DNA of 64,000 nucleotides from Oscheius dolichura (taxonomy: Eukaryota > Nematoda > Chromadorea > Rhabditida > Rhabditidae). Shown one piece after another: positions 11,791 to 23,500 of this stretch. The stretch spans positions 6,324,001 through 6,388,000 of the forward strand of contig OW051495.1 in the NCBI GenBank assembly GCA_932521035.1, in the 5' to 3' direction. Numbering within the stretch: the first letter of the stretch is position 1; each line of letters opens with the position of its first letter. The position numbers were made by a program, and so were the translations under genes. The notes under the pieces were generated by a model. The model saw only the letters and a list, made by a program, of their open reading frames with translations, did not search any database and was not told where the DNA came from.

Positions 11791-14528
11791 TCAGATGCCG
11801 TAACCCTGCAGCCGGGCCGAATCGCGTAGTTCTGAAAGAATCTCATTAAGTCTTCGGTATACAATGAGTGGCTCACTTTGAATTGCATGGTGGATTTTCT
11901 TACGGGCGCCGATCGTCGAAACCCCGATATCCTTGAGATTTTGCTCGTCGAGCAGCAGAAAAGCATGCATGTCAATCTGGAACAGATATATTTCCTGACA
12001 TCATCGGGCTGTCAACTGCACAACTGGAACACCCCATGAATATTTCCTCCTTCTGGGTATCCCCCCGTACTCCTAACCTCTTGTTCCCTCATCAGTGCCA
12101 GATACTCACTACAGCCCAGCTGGGTCAGTACCATCGCCGGGTCGGAGAAGTGGCGAATGTCCCAGGAGAAGTCCGACTTCATCGGCGACGAGTCGAAGAT
12201 CGAGGTAGACGCCGAAAAGGCTAAAGAACACCTTTATCTTGAAAACAAAGAAGTACCAACCTGCCCGTTGTGGTTGTTCGAAACAGATGTTCCTCGACCG
12301 GGTGGATCGACTGCTCAAAGAGTCCGAAAAATCAGACAACTCGTCTTCCTCTCTCACGGAGCAGAGACCATTGCGGGGAGGCTGAATGGATCAAATTTAT
12401 GTAAAAAGGGAAAGACAGTACTGTTCGAGCATTTCTCCCTTCAATCATCCTGCCCGATGGTTCTTCATGTGGTGATGACAACAAACTCTAAACTCGATTA
12501 TTTCTGCCATCATAAGGGGATACCTTAAGGAGGTCAGACGGTAAAGAATAACTCAACCCGTAGCCCGCCCAATGGTCTGTTGGATACCTTGGATTGTTAC
12601 TCGGAACCTCGTCAAATACGACTGAAAGAAAAGAGTGACTATGAAATAGAAATGTGGTTACCTTGTGCCGCTTTGAGAAGCATCTGTTCCCGGTCATTTT
12701 TCCTCTTCCAATTTCCACTAAATTCTATAAATTTAAAGAGAAGAGTAAGACCCACGTATTTCTGTCGATCTCCTTGACTCCGTTGAGGATAGAAGCAGCC
12801 AGGGGAGAGTCTTCCGGATCCGGGCTTTTCGGGCCGTCTCGAGAGAAATCATAAGAACGATTATAGTCGAAAGCGACTTCCATAGGGAGAGAAGGTCTCA
12901 AGTCGAATTGTGCCACTTCTGAAACGACTGCTAGTTTTTCTTCTACTCACTAATGACTCACGATGGTCGAGAGCAATTCGAGTAAATATATTCGCCCTCA
13001 TCTCGAACATATCCGTCACATTTTCCTCGTTCCCCTTCATTGTTACCGTCTGAAATATCCACTTTTCCTCCTTCCGCCTCCACCTCTCCCCTACCGTTTG
13101 ATTGAGCCCCCTTTTCTTGAAACTAAACGTCATATTGACCCTATTATCCGGGATCCAGCTCGAGAGATCTTTCTCCGAGACGACGTCGAAACTCAAAATA
13201 GCCGGTGACAAGCCCTGTTTCAAATTAGAGTGTGACCAATTATTTCTTGGTAAGAGCCTACAATTATAAGTTTCCGAGCGGCCAGAACTCCTCCAATCGG
13301 GCCAGACAAGACCAAAAAACCATCGTTCACCGGGGGCTGAGCAGAAATTTCACACGAGAGTTCCCGGAGGCTGAAATGAGTAATAGAGGGAGGGTTCCTG
13401 CAAATGCTCACGTAATCCGGTACTCCGGACTTTTGAGGATCCGGGCGGTTTCGGATTTAGCAGGGACAGTCAGACTGGCGATGACGGGGTAGTCCAGCTA
13501 GAGGATTATAAGTAAAAAGCGAAAGAGGAGGTTTACGGGGAGACCGAAACGCTGAAGAGCAGTATTCAGCCCGTGAAGGAAGTGGAACTCGTGCTCGTTG
13601 GTTCCTCTGACGGTGCACTGATAAAGGCCGGCTTGTGCCATCTGCCAGGAGACGACCTCTGTTGGAGCTACCGAGGGGAGCCCGAGACCCAGCCAGGGCA
13701 GTTCAAATGTAATGGCATAGGGTAGAATGTCCTGAAACTCTCATCCTGCTCTACCTTTCCCTGCCATACCCTGAGATATTTCCTGGCCTCATTAACGTTT
13801 TCAGGGGAACCGGAAATTGAAACCTGGTCGCTCTTCACTTGATTCTCGCTGTAAAACAGGTCACACGGTGGGTGTGGAATGTGACACCGACCTGTATTTG
13901 TTCGAGTCCGGGAAGTGGATGTGGCACTGGGTCAGCTTCATGATCTAAACTCATGTTTTGTCTTGGAGGGTATCCCCCGGAACCTGTTGGATGCCGCGTC
14001 CTCCCTTGCCGATGAGATTCGAGTGTAGTGAGTGGTGTATCTCCATCTTCAGGGTGACCCGTGGTTTCTGAAGACGGCCACTCTCTCTCGTCCTCCCCGT
14101 CCCCTACCTTGGTGTGTAGTTGTCTCTTGATCAATTGGGCTGCTTTGCCCACTTGGTCCAGTGTTCCTTGAACTTTTACAAACGGATCTGTAAATCAATG
14201 TCACTTTGACGTAAGTTATGTCGTGGAGAACCTCGTCTTGTTTTTGCGCCGATTTTCAATTGAGCTGGCCAAGAGACCAACGCACCCGTCCGGGACATAA
14301 GCTGAAGTTATACTCTGTCATCTCCTCTTTAATAGAGACTCACGTCGTCGAAAAAGTCTTCAGCCGGAGGATAGATCTCCCCGTTGTCGTCTGGTTTTCC
14401 TTCAAATTGATTGAAATCTCATAAAAGACAACAACCCTACCCGTAATCATCGCCTCCATTCTCCGTCTATCTACAGGCACTCGTTGCTCAAATCGGTCGC
14501 CCCCAAGGGGTACGACTTCGTCAGTCAT
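11791..14528 (-). CDS. bcc-1: Bicaudal-C homologue: KH domains plus SAM
   Basis: A multi-exon gene on minus, with introns mostly of 36-50 nt. Exon 1 (MTDEVVPLGGDRFEQRVPVD) matches the ERFxVDRxxLE start of BicC proteins. The first KH-like domain spans VSWPAQLKIGAKTRRDPFVK to GTLDQVGKAAQLIKRQL and lacks a GXXG loop. The second KH is canonical (VTLKMEIHHS, LIGKGGRGIQQ at about 13990-14020, CHIHFPDSNK, GSPENVNEARKYL). ILPYAITFELPWLG links to a third, degenerate KH-like domain. A low-complexity linker with ELSDFSDSLSSRSTRSR precedes a C-terminal SAM domain (LTQLGCSEYLALMREQE, then IDMHAFLLLDEQNLKDIG, then IGARKKIHHAIQ), ending at 11791. Family role: RNA-binding regulators of mRNA translation and decay in germline and embryo, polymerising through SAM. 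Exact exon ends in the linker (12200-13230) are uncertain. Confidence 0.92.
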
Positions 14529-15326
14529 GGCTGGAAAGGGGCTCTCTTAATTAATAGAAAAGGAATAAAATCAGCTGGAATCGATGGTTGAAACGGTGAT
14601 TAGATCAATAGAAAACGGCCGAAAAGAAAAGAAGATGGATGACGTCGGTCCGGGTCACGCGCGGGGTAAGATTACAGTCCACCTAAGGGGATTGTCTAGA
14701 GAAAATACTGGGCTTTAAGGGGAAGGAAACTTCAGAGGAAGGGGCTTGACCACCATTGTGACCGTGGAGAAGGAACAAAACCGGTAACTGTGGAGGAAGA
14801 CGCGTACTTATTGATAACGACTACTGTTGGCCCAACTGGGGGCGCTACTGTACCTGATCAGTATTATTCAGCTTTTGGGAGGGAATGGATACAGTTTGGA
14901 CGGGCAGATCATCTTAACTACCTCTCTGTCTCTATCTAGAAGAGATTATCCGGGGATTTGACACGTTCCTCGCGATTTAGATAAGTCGCAGTTTGATTCT
15001 TGGGACTCTGCCAACTATCGGATAATTAGTCAATAATAGAAGGAAGAGAGGAACAGGAACATGTTTATTAACCGACAAATTCAACGAAGAACATCATCCA
15101 CTACCAACAGCTAGGAGTGCTTTAAAGGAGAGTCTCGAGATTCAAGGTGTACAGGGTATGTACAATATGCGGAGGGAGAGTAGCCGTATTGGGATAGCCG
15201 TGAAGGAGGACGCATTCTACTGGACCTAGTGACGAGCCGGCTTTCTACGACCCATCAGGCTGAACATCGAACAGTACTGTTTCAATTGTCTGGAATCTCT
15301 AGTTTAGAATAAACTATAGAACAAGG
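14529..15326. other. Intergenic region, bcc-1 upstream / Cys-rich gene 3' UTR
   Basis: No gene seen. A plus-strand TTTATT at 15064-15069 is an AATAAA signal in the right orientation for the Cys-rich gene ending at 15327. The rest would contain the bcc-1 promoter, with no recognisable site. Confidence 0.5.
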
Positions 15327-17023
15327 CTACGTGACTCCGGCGTCGACGGAGCATTGGCAGAGCTCGCCGGCCTCCCTCTTCCAGTTCATCTTCCTCGTAC
15401 AGGTCCGGAACGAGCTCTTGGCCTTCTTGGCGGCAATCAAGGGGAGACATCTGTTATCAGAATTACTAGAAGAAAAGATTAGTGGCATACCCCTTCTTGT
15501 CGAAGCAGAAGCCGCCGGCGTTCTTCTGGATGAAGCAGTCCTTGACGCATTTGGCAAACTCTCCAGCAGCATCCACAACATTTCGAATCGGGGCTATTAT
15601 GGACTGAACCGAGGGGTTTCAAAGAGGGAAAGTGGAACTGTTTGCACCTGAAGGGTGGCACTCTGGTAGGTGATTTTCTTCTCTCCAATGGAGAAAATCG
15701 AAGCGATATCGGCTTTGGGAATTTGGGGTCCGTCCATGGTGTCGACACAGGCCTCTACCCGCTCCTCGAAACAGTTGAGGAAACTCTTGAGGATGTCGTC
15801 CTTGTCTTCGAAACACTTCTTGAGATCATTCGGCCTGTTTGTTATCTAAAGATATTCGATTACTTCTTTAAAGTAAGGAAGCGTACCCTGTTAAACTTTG
15901 TAAAGCATGGCACTGTACAGTCCTTGGCCTGGGCCTTCATCTCCTCTACGCAGACCCTCTGCTCGGTACAGGAACACTGCCTGACGGTCTGGCCGGCCAG
16001 TTGTGACTTGGAGATGATGTCCAACCCGGAATTGGCCACCTAAAACAGCCGGGTCGTCCTGTGTCCTTGTCTGTTTTGCCCCAGCCAGTCGTCGTACTAA
16101 CACGGCGACCTCTCCCCCCACAACAATACGTTCCGCACTATTATTCTCAGGAATTTTTACTGTCTACTGCTGCTGGTATTCCTGTTTTCCGGGGTAAAAA
16201 ACGAGGGACGAAATTAGATTTGGCCGAACTCGGCCGGCCCGCGGTCAACTGCCGACGGGTCATTGTTCCCTCTGACGACAGCGGTTTACTGTGACGTCGA
16301 ATTCAAGTTCCTGCTACAAAATAAGTTCAGGGGCCTTTCGATGAGATTCTTATCGAGCTAAAAACAATGTTCCTCTGCCGTTTTCTCGAGGTTACGTCAA
16401 GAAACGGCACGGTGAACACGAAAACAAAAGGAGGACAATTGATGGGCGACGGACCGTATCAACCAGAGCTCGCCCTTCTATTTTAATCAATTTGCACCAG
16501 ACCAACTGAAAAAGAAGTGAGAGAAGTTCTTTGGGCTTCTCGCCGTCGCACCTTATCCCGTAAGCCATCGACAACACCGCGTAACCTTTCATGATTCATC
16601 GCTTTGTTGGAAAATAAGCCCCCTCCCCTGCTTCTTTGTCGTGTTGGGGGTCACGTACATTTCCTGCTTCCCCGCCATTTGAGCCTTCTTTTTAGACAGA
16701 AGGTGGAATGAGACATGCTGATGTCTGACCACCCCCAATTGTCCCCATGATGAGAAAATCTCCGTTCTGTGGTTTGTAGGATCTCTGGGCGCTGGTCAGG
16801 CAAAAAAGCGTTGGCTAGAGACTCTTCTCTACCCAGCTGATGATTAGAATACTGTCTCCTCTCTGACCAAAAAGGGTTTAGAGGGTAGACACAACCCGGA
16901 TAGGAAAGAGCAGCCACCACCTTGGGCCCGGTTTGAAATGAGGGAACAGACCTGATCGAAAGCATCGTCGGCAGCTAAAATGCTAGCTGCGCGAGCTATG
17001 AGTAACGCGATAAAAAAGAACAT
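15327..17023 (-). CDS. Secreted cysteine-rich protein, nematode-type
   Basis: Exon 1 (16950-17023) encodes a clear signal peptide (MFFFIALLIARAASILAA) and ends at a donor; an intron of about 900 nt follows. Then come exons of about 51, 63, 38 and 40 residues with 40-50-nt introns, ending at the TAG at 15327. The mature protein is about 210 residues with roughly a dozen cysteines in short pairs: QCSCTEQRVCVEE, DCTVPCFTKF, KKCFEDKDDI, NCFEERVEACVDTMDG, KCVKDCFIQ, GGFCF, GCLPLI, TCTRK, LCQCSV. This layout resembles the DUF19/CPG4-like disulfide-rich secreted proteins expanded in nematodes, but I cannot assign a Pfam family by eye. No membrane anchor. Function unknown. Confidence 0.8.
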
Positions 17024-18808
17024 CTCTGAAAATGGAAAGATGAGCTAACCTCGTCAACGGTCAACGGAACGAGGGAGATAAGGGGAAGAGAGAACATAAT
17101 CAACATTTTGGAATCTGAAAAATGAAAAATAAGAGAACCGTGGCCGAGTGGTCATTTAGGAGAATCGCGGTATTTAAGGCGGGCTCCCCCAGAAACCAGT
17201 TGGCTATTAGAAAAGAAGAAAGTTCTCTCGAGGAAATGACAAATTCACAAATTAGCCAACCGCAAACAGGGGAGGGAAGAGGGGGACAAGAGGTGGAAGG
17301 TCGTCGGAATGGTTTGGCCACAGCTGACGGTCCGCCCCCCGTCTCGCACTGTGGCCAACTGTTGACTCTTGCCACCGGGGGAATACCATTTATAGAAGAG
17401 GAGCCGAAGAAAAGGAAGACACCCTGGAGTCAAATGGCACCTTCAACTGCTCGTATCTAGCCAGTGAAGCCACTCTCCGTTTGTTTGTTTACGGTTTACG
17501 GTAGCCGCCGATATTCTTTCGGTATTCTTTGGTCAGTTCAGATAGCTGCCCGTCGAAATTCGCCCTGTCTTTGAAATCTGCCAAATTGCAACTGTATTAC
17601 TTTGCAGGTACACAACAAAGATTGCCCAGAGAGAGAGAGAGACCGTTTGGGGACATCCCCGAGTCCCGTGATTCACGAGACCTTTCTCGGTCATGTTCTT
17701 GTCATCCTTTCCAGGGGTTCTCTTAATTTATTGCCTCTCCCAGCTGTGTTCCCAATTCCCCTACAAAATACGCTACAGTCGAGTCGGACAGAGCACTCTA
17801 CTCTGGCGGCTGTAATGGGTTAGTCATCGTCGTAAGCAAGACAAAGGCTGGCGTCAAAGAGACGAAAAAATGGGAATCTTACAACCGAAAATAGAAGAAG
17901 ACCTTCAAACGGGTTGACGGACGACACTTGAGGCAGTTTGGTAGCCATTGTGGAGGGGAGGTGGTCAGTCTCGAGTGCCGGGTTCGAGATGCTCAAGGAA
18001 TGCACTGACGTAGGGAGAGTTCTGCCTCATTTGGATAATGGAATGGTTCGAACGGGGGTATTATACTCTGGTTCGTACATGGTTCGTACACGGACTGAGC
18101 CGTGGTTCGAGCCCTGTATGTTCGAGATCTCTACACACGGCTCAATCCTTGTACCAAGGCCGGCTTTAGCCTCGAACCTCGTTCGAACCATGTAGAGCAC
18201 AGCCCCGGGGCTTTGTACATCGCTTCGTACACTCCGCCCGGCTTGTACAAGTACTCTCCTCAAGTAGAACACACTTTGTACGGATTTACATGCCCCGCCC
18301 AGTGTGCGTTTCTTCGCTTGAAGCTCTCAATCGAATGACTTTTTGGACTTCACGTCGCTTCACCTGCCAACGACCAAAGTAACCAACAAACGCCTTGGAA
18401 CCCGTTTGCCGTATCACATCCCAGTGGTTCCAGATCTGTCTCCCGTAATTCAATTCTGTCCGACTGTTGTCATTAGACGGTGTTCTTTGAGAGGCGAGGA
18501 GGAGATTTCGCACATTCCAGCGCCTTCCTTGTTTGCTGTCCATTTTGATGATTTAGACCATTGCTTCGAGACCATGAGAACCGGTTCATTTCTGTTTTGG
18601 CCTCCCGTCATATTGTGTCATTTTTGTGTCTTTTTGTCTTTTGGGAAAAGAGCTTTATTAGAGGACGGAAGAAGGGAAGAAACCCGGAATGCCACGGGAA
18701 GATATACTATAATAGAGGCTATATCACAAGGAAACACAGATCGAGTAGGTACAAATATGTCTGATCATCTCACAGGGTCGGGATATGAAATTAAGTTAGT
18801 TGAGATCT
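17024..18808. other. Intergenic region with a foldback element
   Basis: No gene seen. It contains the inverted-repeat element at 18043-18191 and, at 18654-18659, the AATAAA signal (minus strand) of the F-box gene. The string TGGCCGAGTGGTC at about 17142 resembles a tRNA A box, but no matching B box or cloverleaf follows. Confidence 0.5.
18043..18191. repeat. Foldback (imperfect palindrome) element, about 150 bp
   Basis: Terminal arms at 18043-18057 (ATGGTTCGAACGGGG) and 18177-18191 are inverted copies with 14 of 15 bases matching. Inside, TGAGCCGTG (18097-18105) pairs with CACGGCTCA (18136-18144), and GTTCGTACA-like words recur. The whole could fold into a long hairpin. It resembles a small non-autonomous foldback/MITE or a hairpin RNA source. 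More GTACA words continue to about 18280. Confidence 0.6.
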
Positions 18809-20524
18809 CTAGTCCTCATAACCAAACCACGTTTGTCTGTCCAGGAGGACGACCCGGCCGTCTCCCCCACAGGAGAGGGTCAGCCCTCGGGGGCTCCACT
18901 CCACCTTGTTCGACTCGCGACTCTTCCGTATCAGACGACCGACGGCCGCGTCCTGTAAAAAGCTGTTTTTCCGCGGGGTTCAAGTCCAACCATCCATTGA
19001 TTTATCAGCAGAGGGGGCACGAGACAACGTACCTGTCGTTCCTGGCTACATTCTTCCAGTTTCAGTTTGATTATTCGGTTGGTTTCGCGGGCCAGTCGGA
19101 GCCAGTAGCTCAGAGCGCGGGTGATGTCCTGGATCGAGCCCTGGGTCACTTGGATGATCTAAAGAGTGCCTTCTGTTATTTATTTTGATTACAGTAATAC
19201 CTCTAGGCACCCTACTTCCGGCAGAGCTCGCAACACTTCCAGCAGATGGCAGCGGGTCTTATCGTCGTCCACACTGAAGGTCTGATCCAGCTGAACATCT
19301 CCCCTTTTCTATTTATTTCCATTCAAAAGTACCTGTACGAGGAGGCTGTTCAGAGTGCCCAGTATCTTCCGAGCCTTGTAGCTGACATAGCTCTTGGCCT
19401 GAATCTGGTCGCTGACTACAGCCAGCTCGCTAATCGTTTTCTTCCCGTTGATTGAAATAATATCGTTAATGTTGAACTCCCTGACCCCCGTCATGATAAG
19501 CGAGCTGAACTTTCCCATTAATTCTCGTATAAAGGCCGCCACGTACGCGAGTTTGAGCCCGGTAAGAGCACGGACGACATGAGGCCGACTGTGCATGTCC
19601 GGCTTACACGGCTCGTATTGGAGCTGGCGCAGTCCCTTGCATTGCCCGATGGCCGTCCAGAGACAGAGGGCATCCTCCTGGAAATAGGGCTCGTTTCTCA
19701 TCTCGGGGCGCCTTGATTTACCTCGGTGTTGACACGTGTGTGGCTAAGACGAATGGCCTCCAGCGATTGACGTGACAGAAGAATCAAGCCGCCTAGCTGA
19801 AACGGGCAGATATGCCGCCGAGAATAAGGACTAACCGCCTGGAAGTCTCCTTCCCGAGTCGTCTTTCCAATTACCGTAAGCTGCTCAATCTTGAAACGGC
19901 GAATGTTGCCGTTCTTGTTGATTAGCCGGTAGAAGTCTACGATGCTTTGGGCGAGAAGGCCGTTGGTGCCGCTCTCCAACCACAATTGGCTCACTCCACT
20001 GACACGCTCCACTAAAGTTACGATAGTCGGGCGAATATCAACAGATACATACGTATTCGGCCTAGTACAATGTGAGAGAACCGCTCGTTAAAGACTATCT
20101 TCTCTTCCCCACACATTCGGAAGCCAGGACACTCGTCCAACACATATCCTGAACACAGCTGTTTTTTATCTTTTCCAAAATAACAAACCAGCGATTATCT
20201 CCAGATTGTCGGAGTAGATCTCGTAGTTTCCGCGGTTGTCGTTGCGGAACATCATGAAGGGAATGATGAGGGGCATCCTGTCCACGACACTGTATGTCCG
20301 ACTGGATACCATACACATTCTCATCCGGTTCTCGAGGTCCAACTTGGAGAAGATCATCTGAAGGACATCGTCGTTGACGTCAACCGGGTCACCCCTCTGG
20401 AAGGCCTGAAACCTCAATTTTATTGATAAAAGAAGAGGTGTCCTACTTTTCGGAAGTATTTCCTGATAGAGCTGAACATGGACCGATTGGAGGCCGGGGG
20501 AAAGGGCGTCTCGACGTCAAGCAT
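18809..20524 (-). CDS. F-box protein
   Basis: I read eight exons with introns of 34-50 nt. The start (MLDVETPFPPASNRSMFSSI) directly follows a TTTCAG acceptor. Residues about 30-75 form an F-box: PVDVNDDVLQMIFSKLDLEN, RMRMCMVSSRTYSVVDR. The remainder, about 400 residues, has alpha/beta repeats typical of the substrate-binding half of nematode F-box proteins (FYRLINKNGNIRRFKIEQLT, LKLAYVAAFIRELMGKFSSL, LLEVLRALPEVGCLE). It ends GGDGRVVLLDRQTWFGYED at 18809. Family role: adaptor in SCF E3 ubiquitin ligases that brings a target to Skp1/cullin; the target is unknown. A 44-nt intron between NTE and EDALCLW was chosen over a 20-nt alternative because it keeps frame and length. AATAAA lies at 18654. 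Confidence 0.85.
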
Positions 20525-23500
20525 CTGAAATCTCAATCTCCTCTCCGTGTCTCGATGACGAGGAGTACAAAGGAAAGGGTGGGGTTGTTGACGCCCCTTA
20601 TCCAAATACGGTAAAGTGTATCCGTAGCCAGGCAACACTTGCGTCAACCCGGGGGAAATGGCAGATGGCTGGGAAATGAGAAATAACTTTATATAGGGGG
20701 AATCGAATTAGGGCAACCGTCGGCCGGAGGGCAATGACTCCTTTGCACAGAGTATAAGTTTATCGGAAAAGGGGAAAGAAGGAGATCAATCATTCGAACG
20801 ACAGTCTGACAAGCATAAAAAGGGGATAAAAGCCCGTGAGAACTATCAAATCCTATAGGTAACGAAACATTTTCTGTCCACCCCTCTCTTGACAAAATTT
20901 CAATAGATAACAAATTCTCCATAACAAAGTCTTTTCTCTTATAATCGAGAGATCAAGCGTAATGAGTTTATTTTTGCACAGAAAGGTGTTATCTCCGAGT
21001 GAACACGAGATTTATGATCTGATCATCCTCGGCCCGTTGCCAGCCGCGTCCTATTCAAACCAGGGTGCTCTACAGTGCCATCGGCCGCAGAGCAGTAAAT
21101 TCACAAGGAGATGGCCGCTTTTGGGCCGAGGAGAGGAAAGGAGGCCGGGCTGGGTCTTTCATGCTGTTTTATCGCTGGCAGACAACTGGAACGGAGATCT
21201 AATGAAAGGCAGTCTGCCAAAAAAAGTGAAATCAGGAAATTAACTGCACCCCAATCGGGGCCCATCCTCATTGCTCATCGGGAGAGAAGAGCAACCGATT
21301 CAATTAAGTTTTTTAGAAGAACTTAATTAGCCAGGAGGCAGGTGGTTGCGGAGGAAGCGGGGCTACAACCCGGTTGGGCCACTTATCCCACTAATGGGCG
21401 AGATTGTGGCATTATCAGAGGAAAGACAAGGAAAATGGAAGTGGGTGGGATTACGGTAGCCTGTTTGTAGAAGAAACATGTTGGTAGAGATAGGATCTAC
21501 GTTATCAGATTGGAACGAAATACTCTGGAGAGATTACTGTAACCTCTGGACAAGAGACAATATTGTTTATCAGCCTCAGAGAAGAGCCGGAAGTTTGCGG
21601 GGGATTATGAGAAAAAACTGTGAATGATGCCGGCTGAAGTATATCTCAATAAGCTGAGTGCCATTAGCAGATACTAGAGGGAAATTCTTTGTGGTCGGAC
21701 GGATACCCTCCCAACCCATATATCTCATCTCAAAAGAAGATGACTTACCGATCGAGTAGGCATTTTCCTTGGGAGCTTGATCATTCTGTGCACGGGAATG
21801 AGGGGACACCTGCGACGGGCAGCGGCAATTTCTCTCTGCCCAACAAGGTGTGGTCGGATAGGCGTGGGAATCCCGGGGTCGAGTCAAGGATGGTCGGGTA
21901 GGGGAGGCGGTAACGGTTCAGAGCCGCTCAATTCCCGGTCGATGAATAATTAACAAGAAGACACAATATTGGGGGATCCCCCTGGCTGGAAAGGTCGTGA
22001 TCTCCTGGTCCTAGTGAACTATGGGAATAAGAGTAGTAGACTAGAAAGTGTCCCATTTCTAACGGGATAAACTTCGGCCCCGAATGGGCTCTATGAACTA
22101 TGGCAAGGTATAAAAGTCGGAAAATAGCCCGAATGACGCCGGCGACTACGAGACGAGAGATATTAGAATTGCAATGAAGCTCATAAAAGCAAAATTTGTA
22201 GGTGGCCAGGTCGAGGGAATGGCTTCTCCCAGAGAAGAAAATATCCAGCTTAAAATCTGTTTATAATTGCTTCCATGACAACTCTTGTGAAATATTTTTA
22301 GCCGGACTAAGGTTTCCGAGGCAGAAAACACGGGGATTTTTCCAGTTGAATATCCTTGCCTGATGTGTGGTCGAGATGTATGGCTGTTGTCTTTAATAAC
22401 AACGGGGAAAACGGGGAAGAAGGGGGCAAAGTGAGGAGATAGTCCGAGAGGGTGGCCTCTCAATTAATCTACTATATTCGACTCACTTCCGACGGGTTGT
22501 TGTTATTTGAGGGGGTGACGCGGCTATTCTAGCCGGGAAGCTCTTGCTGGCGGACCACTTCATCAGTAAAAAAATCTCGAGGGCCTTTATTACTTCCCCG
22601 TGGGAGGGGAAGATAAGGCGGGAACGGATAATGAGGCAAGAATAGGTGGGAACAAGGTGCGCGGCTTTGTGACTGCCCAGCAGGAAGTTGTGATAATTAG
22701 GCAACGGAGAGTAACTTCCGCCGAGTGGACCACGACAATGGACAGGAGAGGTGTCTGCTATTTTAAGGACTACAGGAGGGGGGAGGGAGGACAGTCCGGG
22801 CGGGAGTGGACACTTCCAGGACTATGACACACCCTCGGGGACCGGGTTCCCATGCTACCTGAATCAGAGAGGCGATTCTCGCCCGCGGTCTCTGTCTTCC
22901 TCCCTTCTCAACAGTCTCCCCCGTCCCACCGGTGATTACGCAAGAATTCAAACTGGGGCCAGCCCCGCGCAAGGACAATGCCAATTTGTTTCCCACGACA
23001 AAGTTGCAACATGGCAAAAGGAGGGCGACAGCAGCTGGTGATAGACGACGACAACTGGGGATGTTGCGGTTGGCCGGAAGACGGGCGGGGAGACATTCAA
23101 AAAGGGTTATCTAGTCAATCGGGAGGGTACGGTAGAGATGGCCATGAACAGGGGAGAAGCCGTCTCTACTGGTTCAAAGGGGAACACCAACGATAGTCAA
23201 ATTGTACTCTTTGTTTATAAAACGGGTGAAACCCCGAGCAATATTATTTTTCAAAAGCAGGGGAAATAAAAGGAAGAAACAAGGGGAGGAGGGTGAGGAA
23301 CACTCCGGCTGTAAGGGAGAACATGGGATGAACTTTCAAAGATGCTTCGCATTACAGCATTCGAGCAGAGAAACCCTCGGCGACCACAGACCAGACAAAC
23401 TAAACCCGGGAATATTAGAATCTGACGCGGAAATGACGGCAACAGAAGAAAAAAAAGTTGTTTGCCATGGAGAATGAAGTGTAGGTCACTGGGCCGGGTC

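Noticed and set aside
17139-17215. Possible tRNA (TGGCCGAGTGGTC A-box-like word)
   Set aside because: No B box or paired acceptor stem follows at the right distance.
18343-19188. 281-codon plus-strand open frame
   Set aside because: It overlaps the last exons and 3' UTR of the F-box gene on the minus strand, which has a consistent exon chain; the plus product shows no recognisable features.
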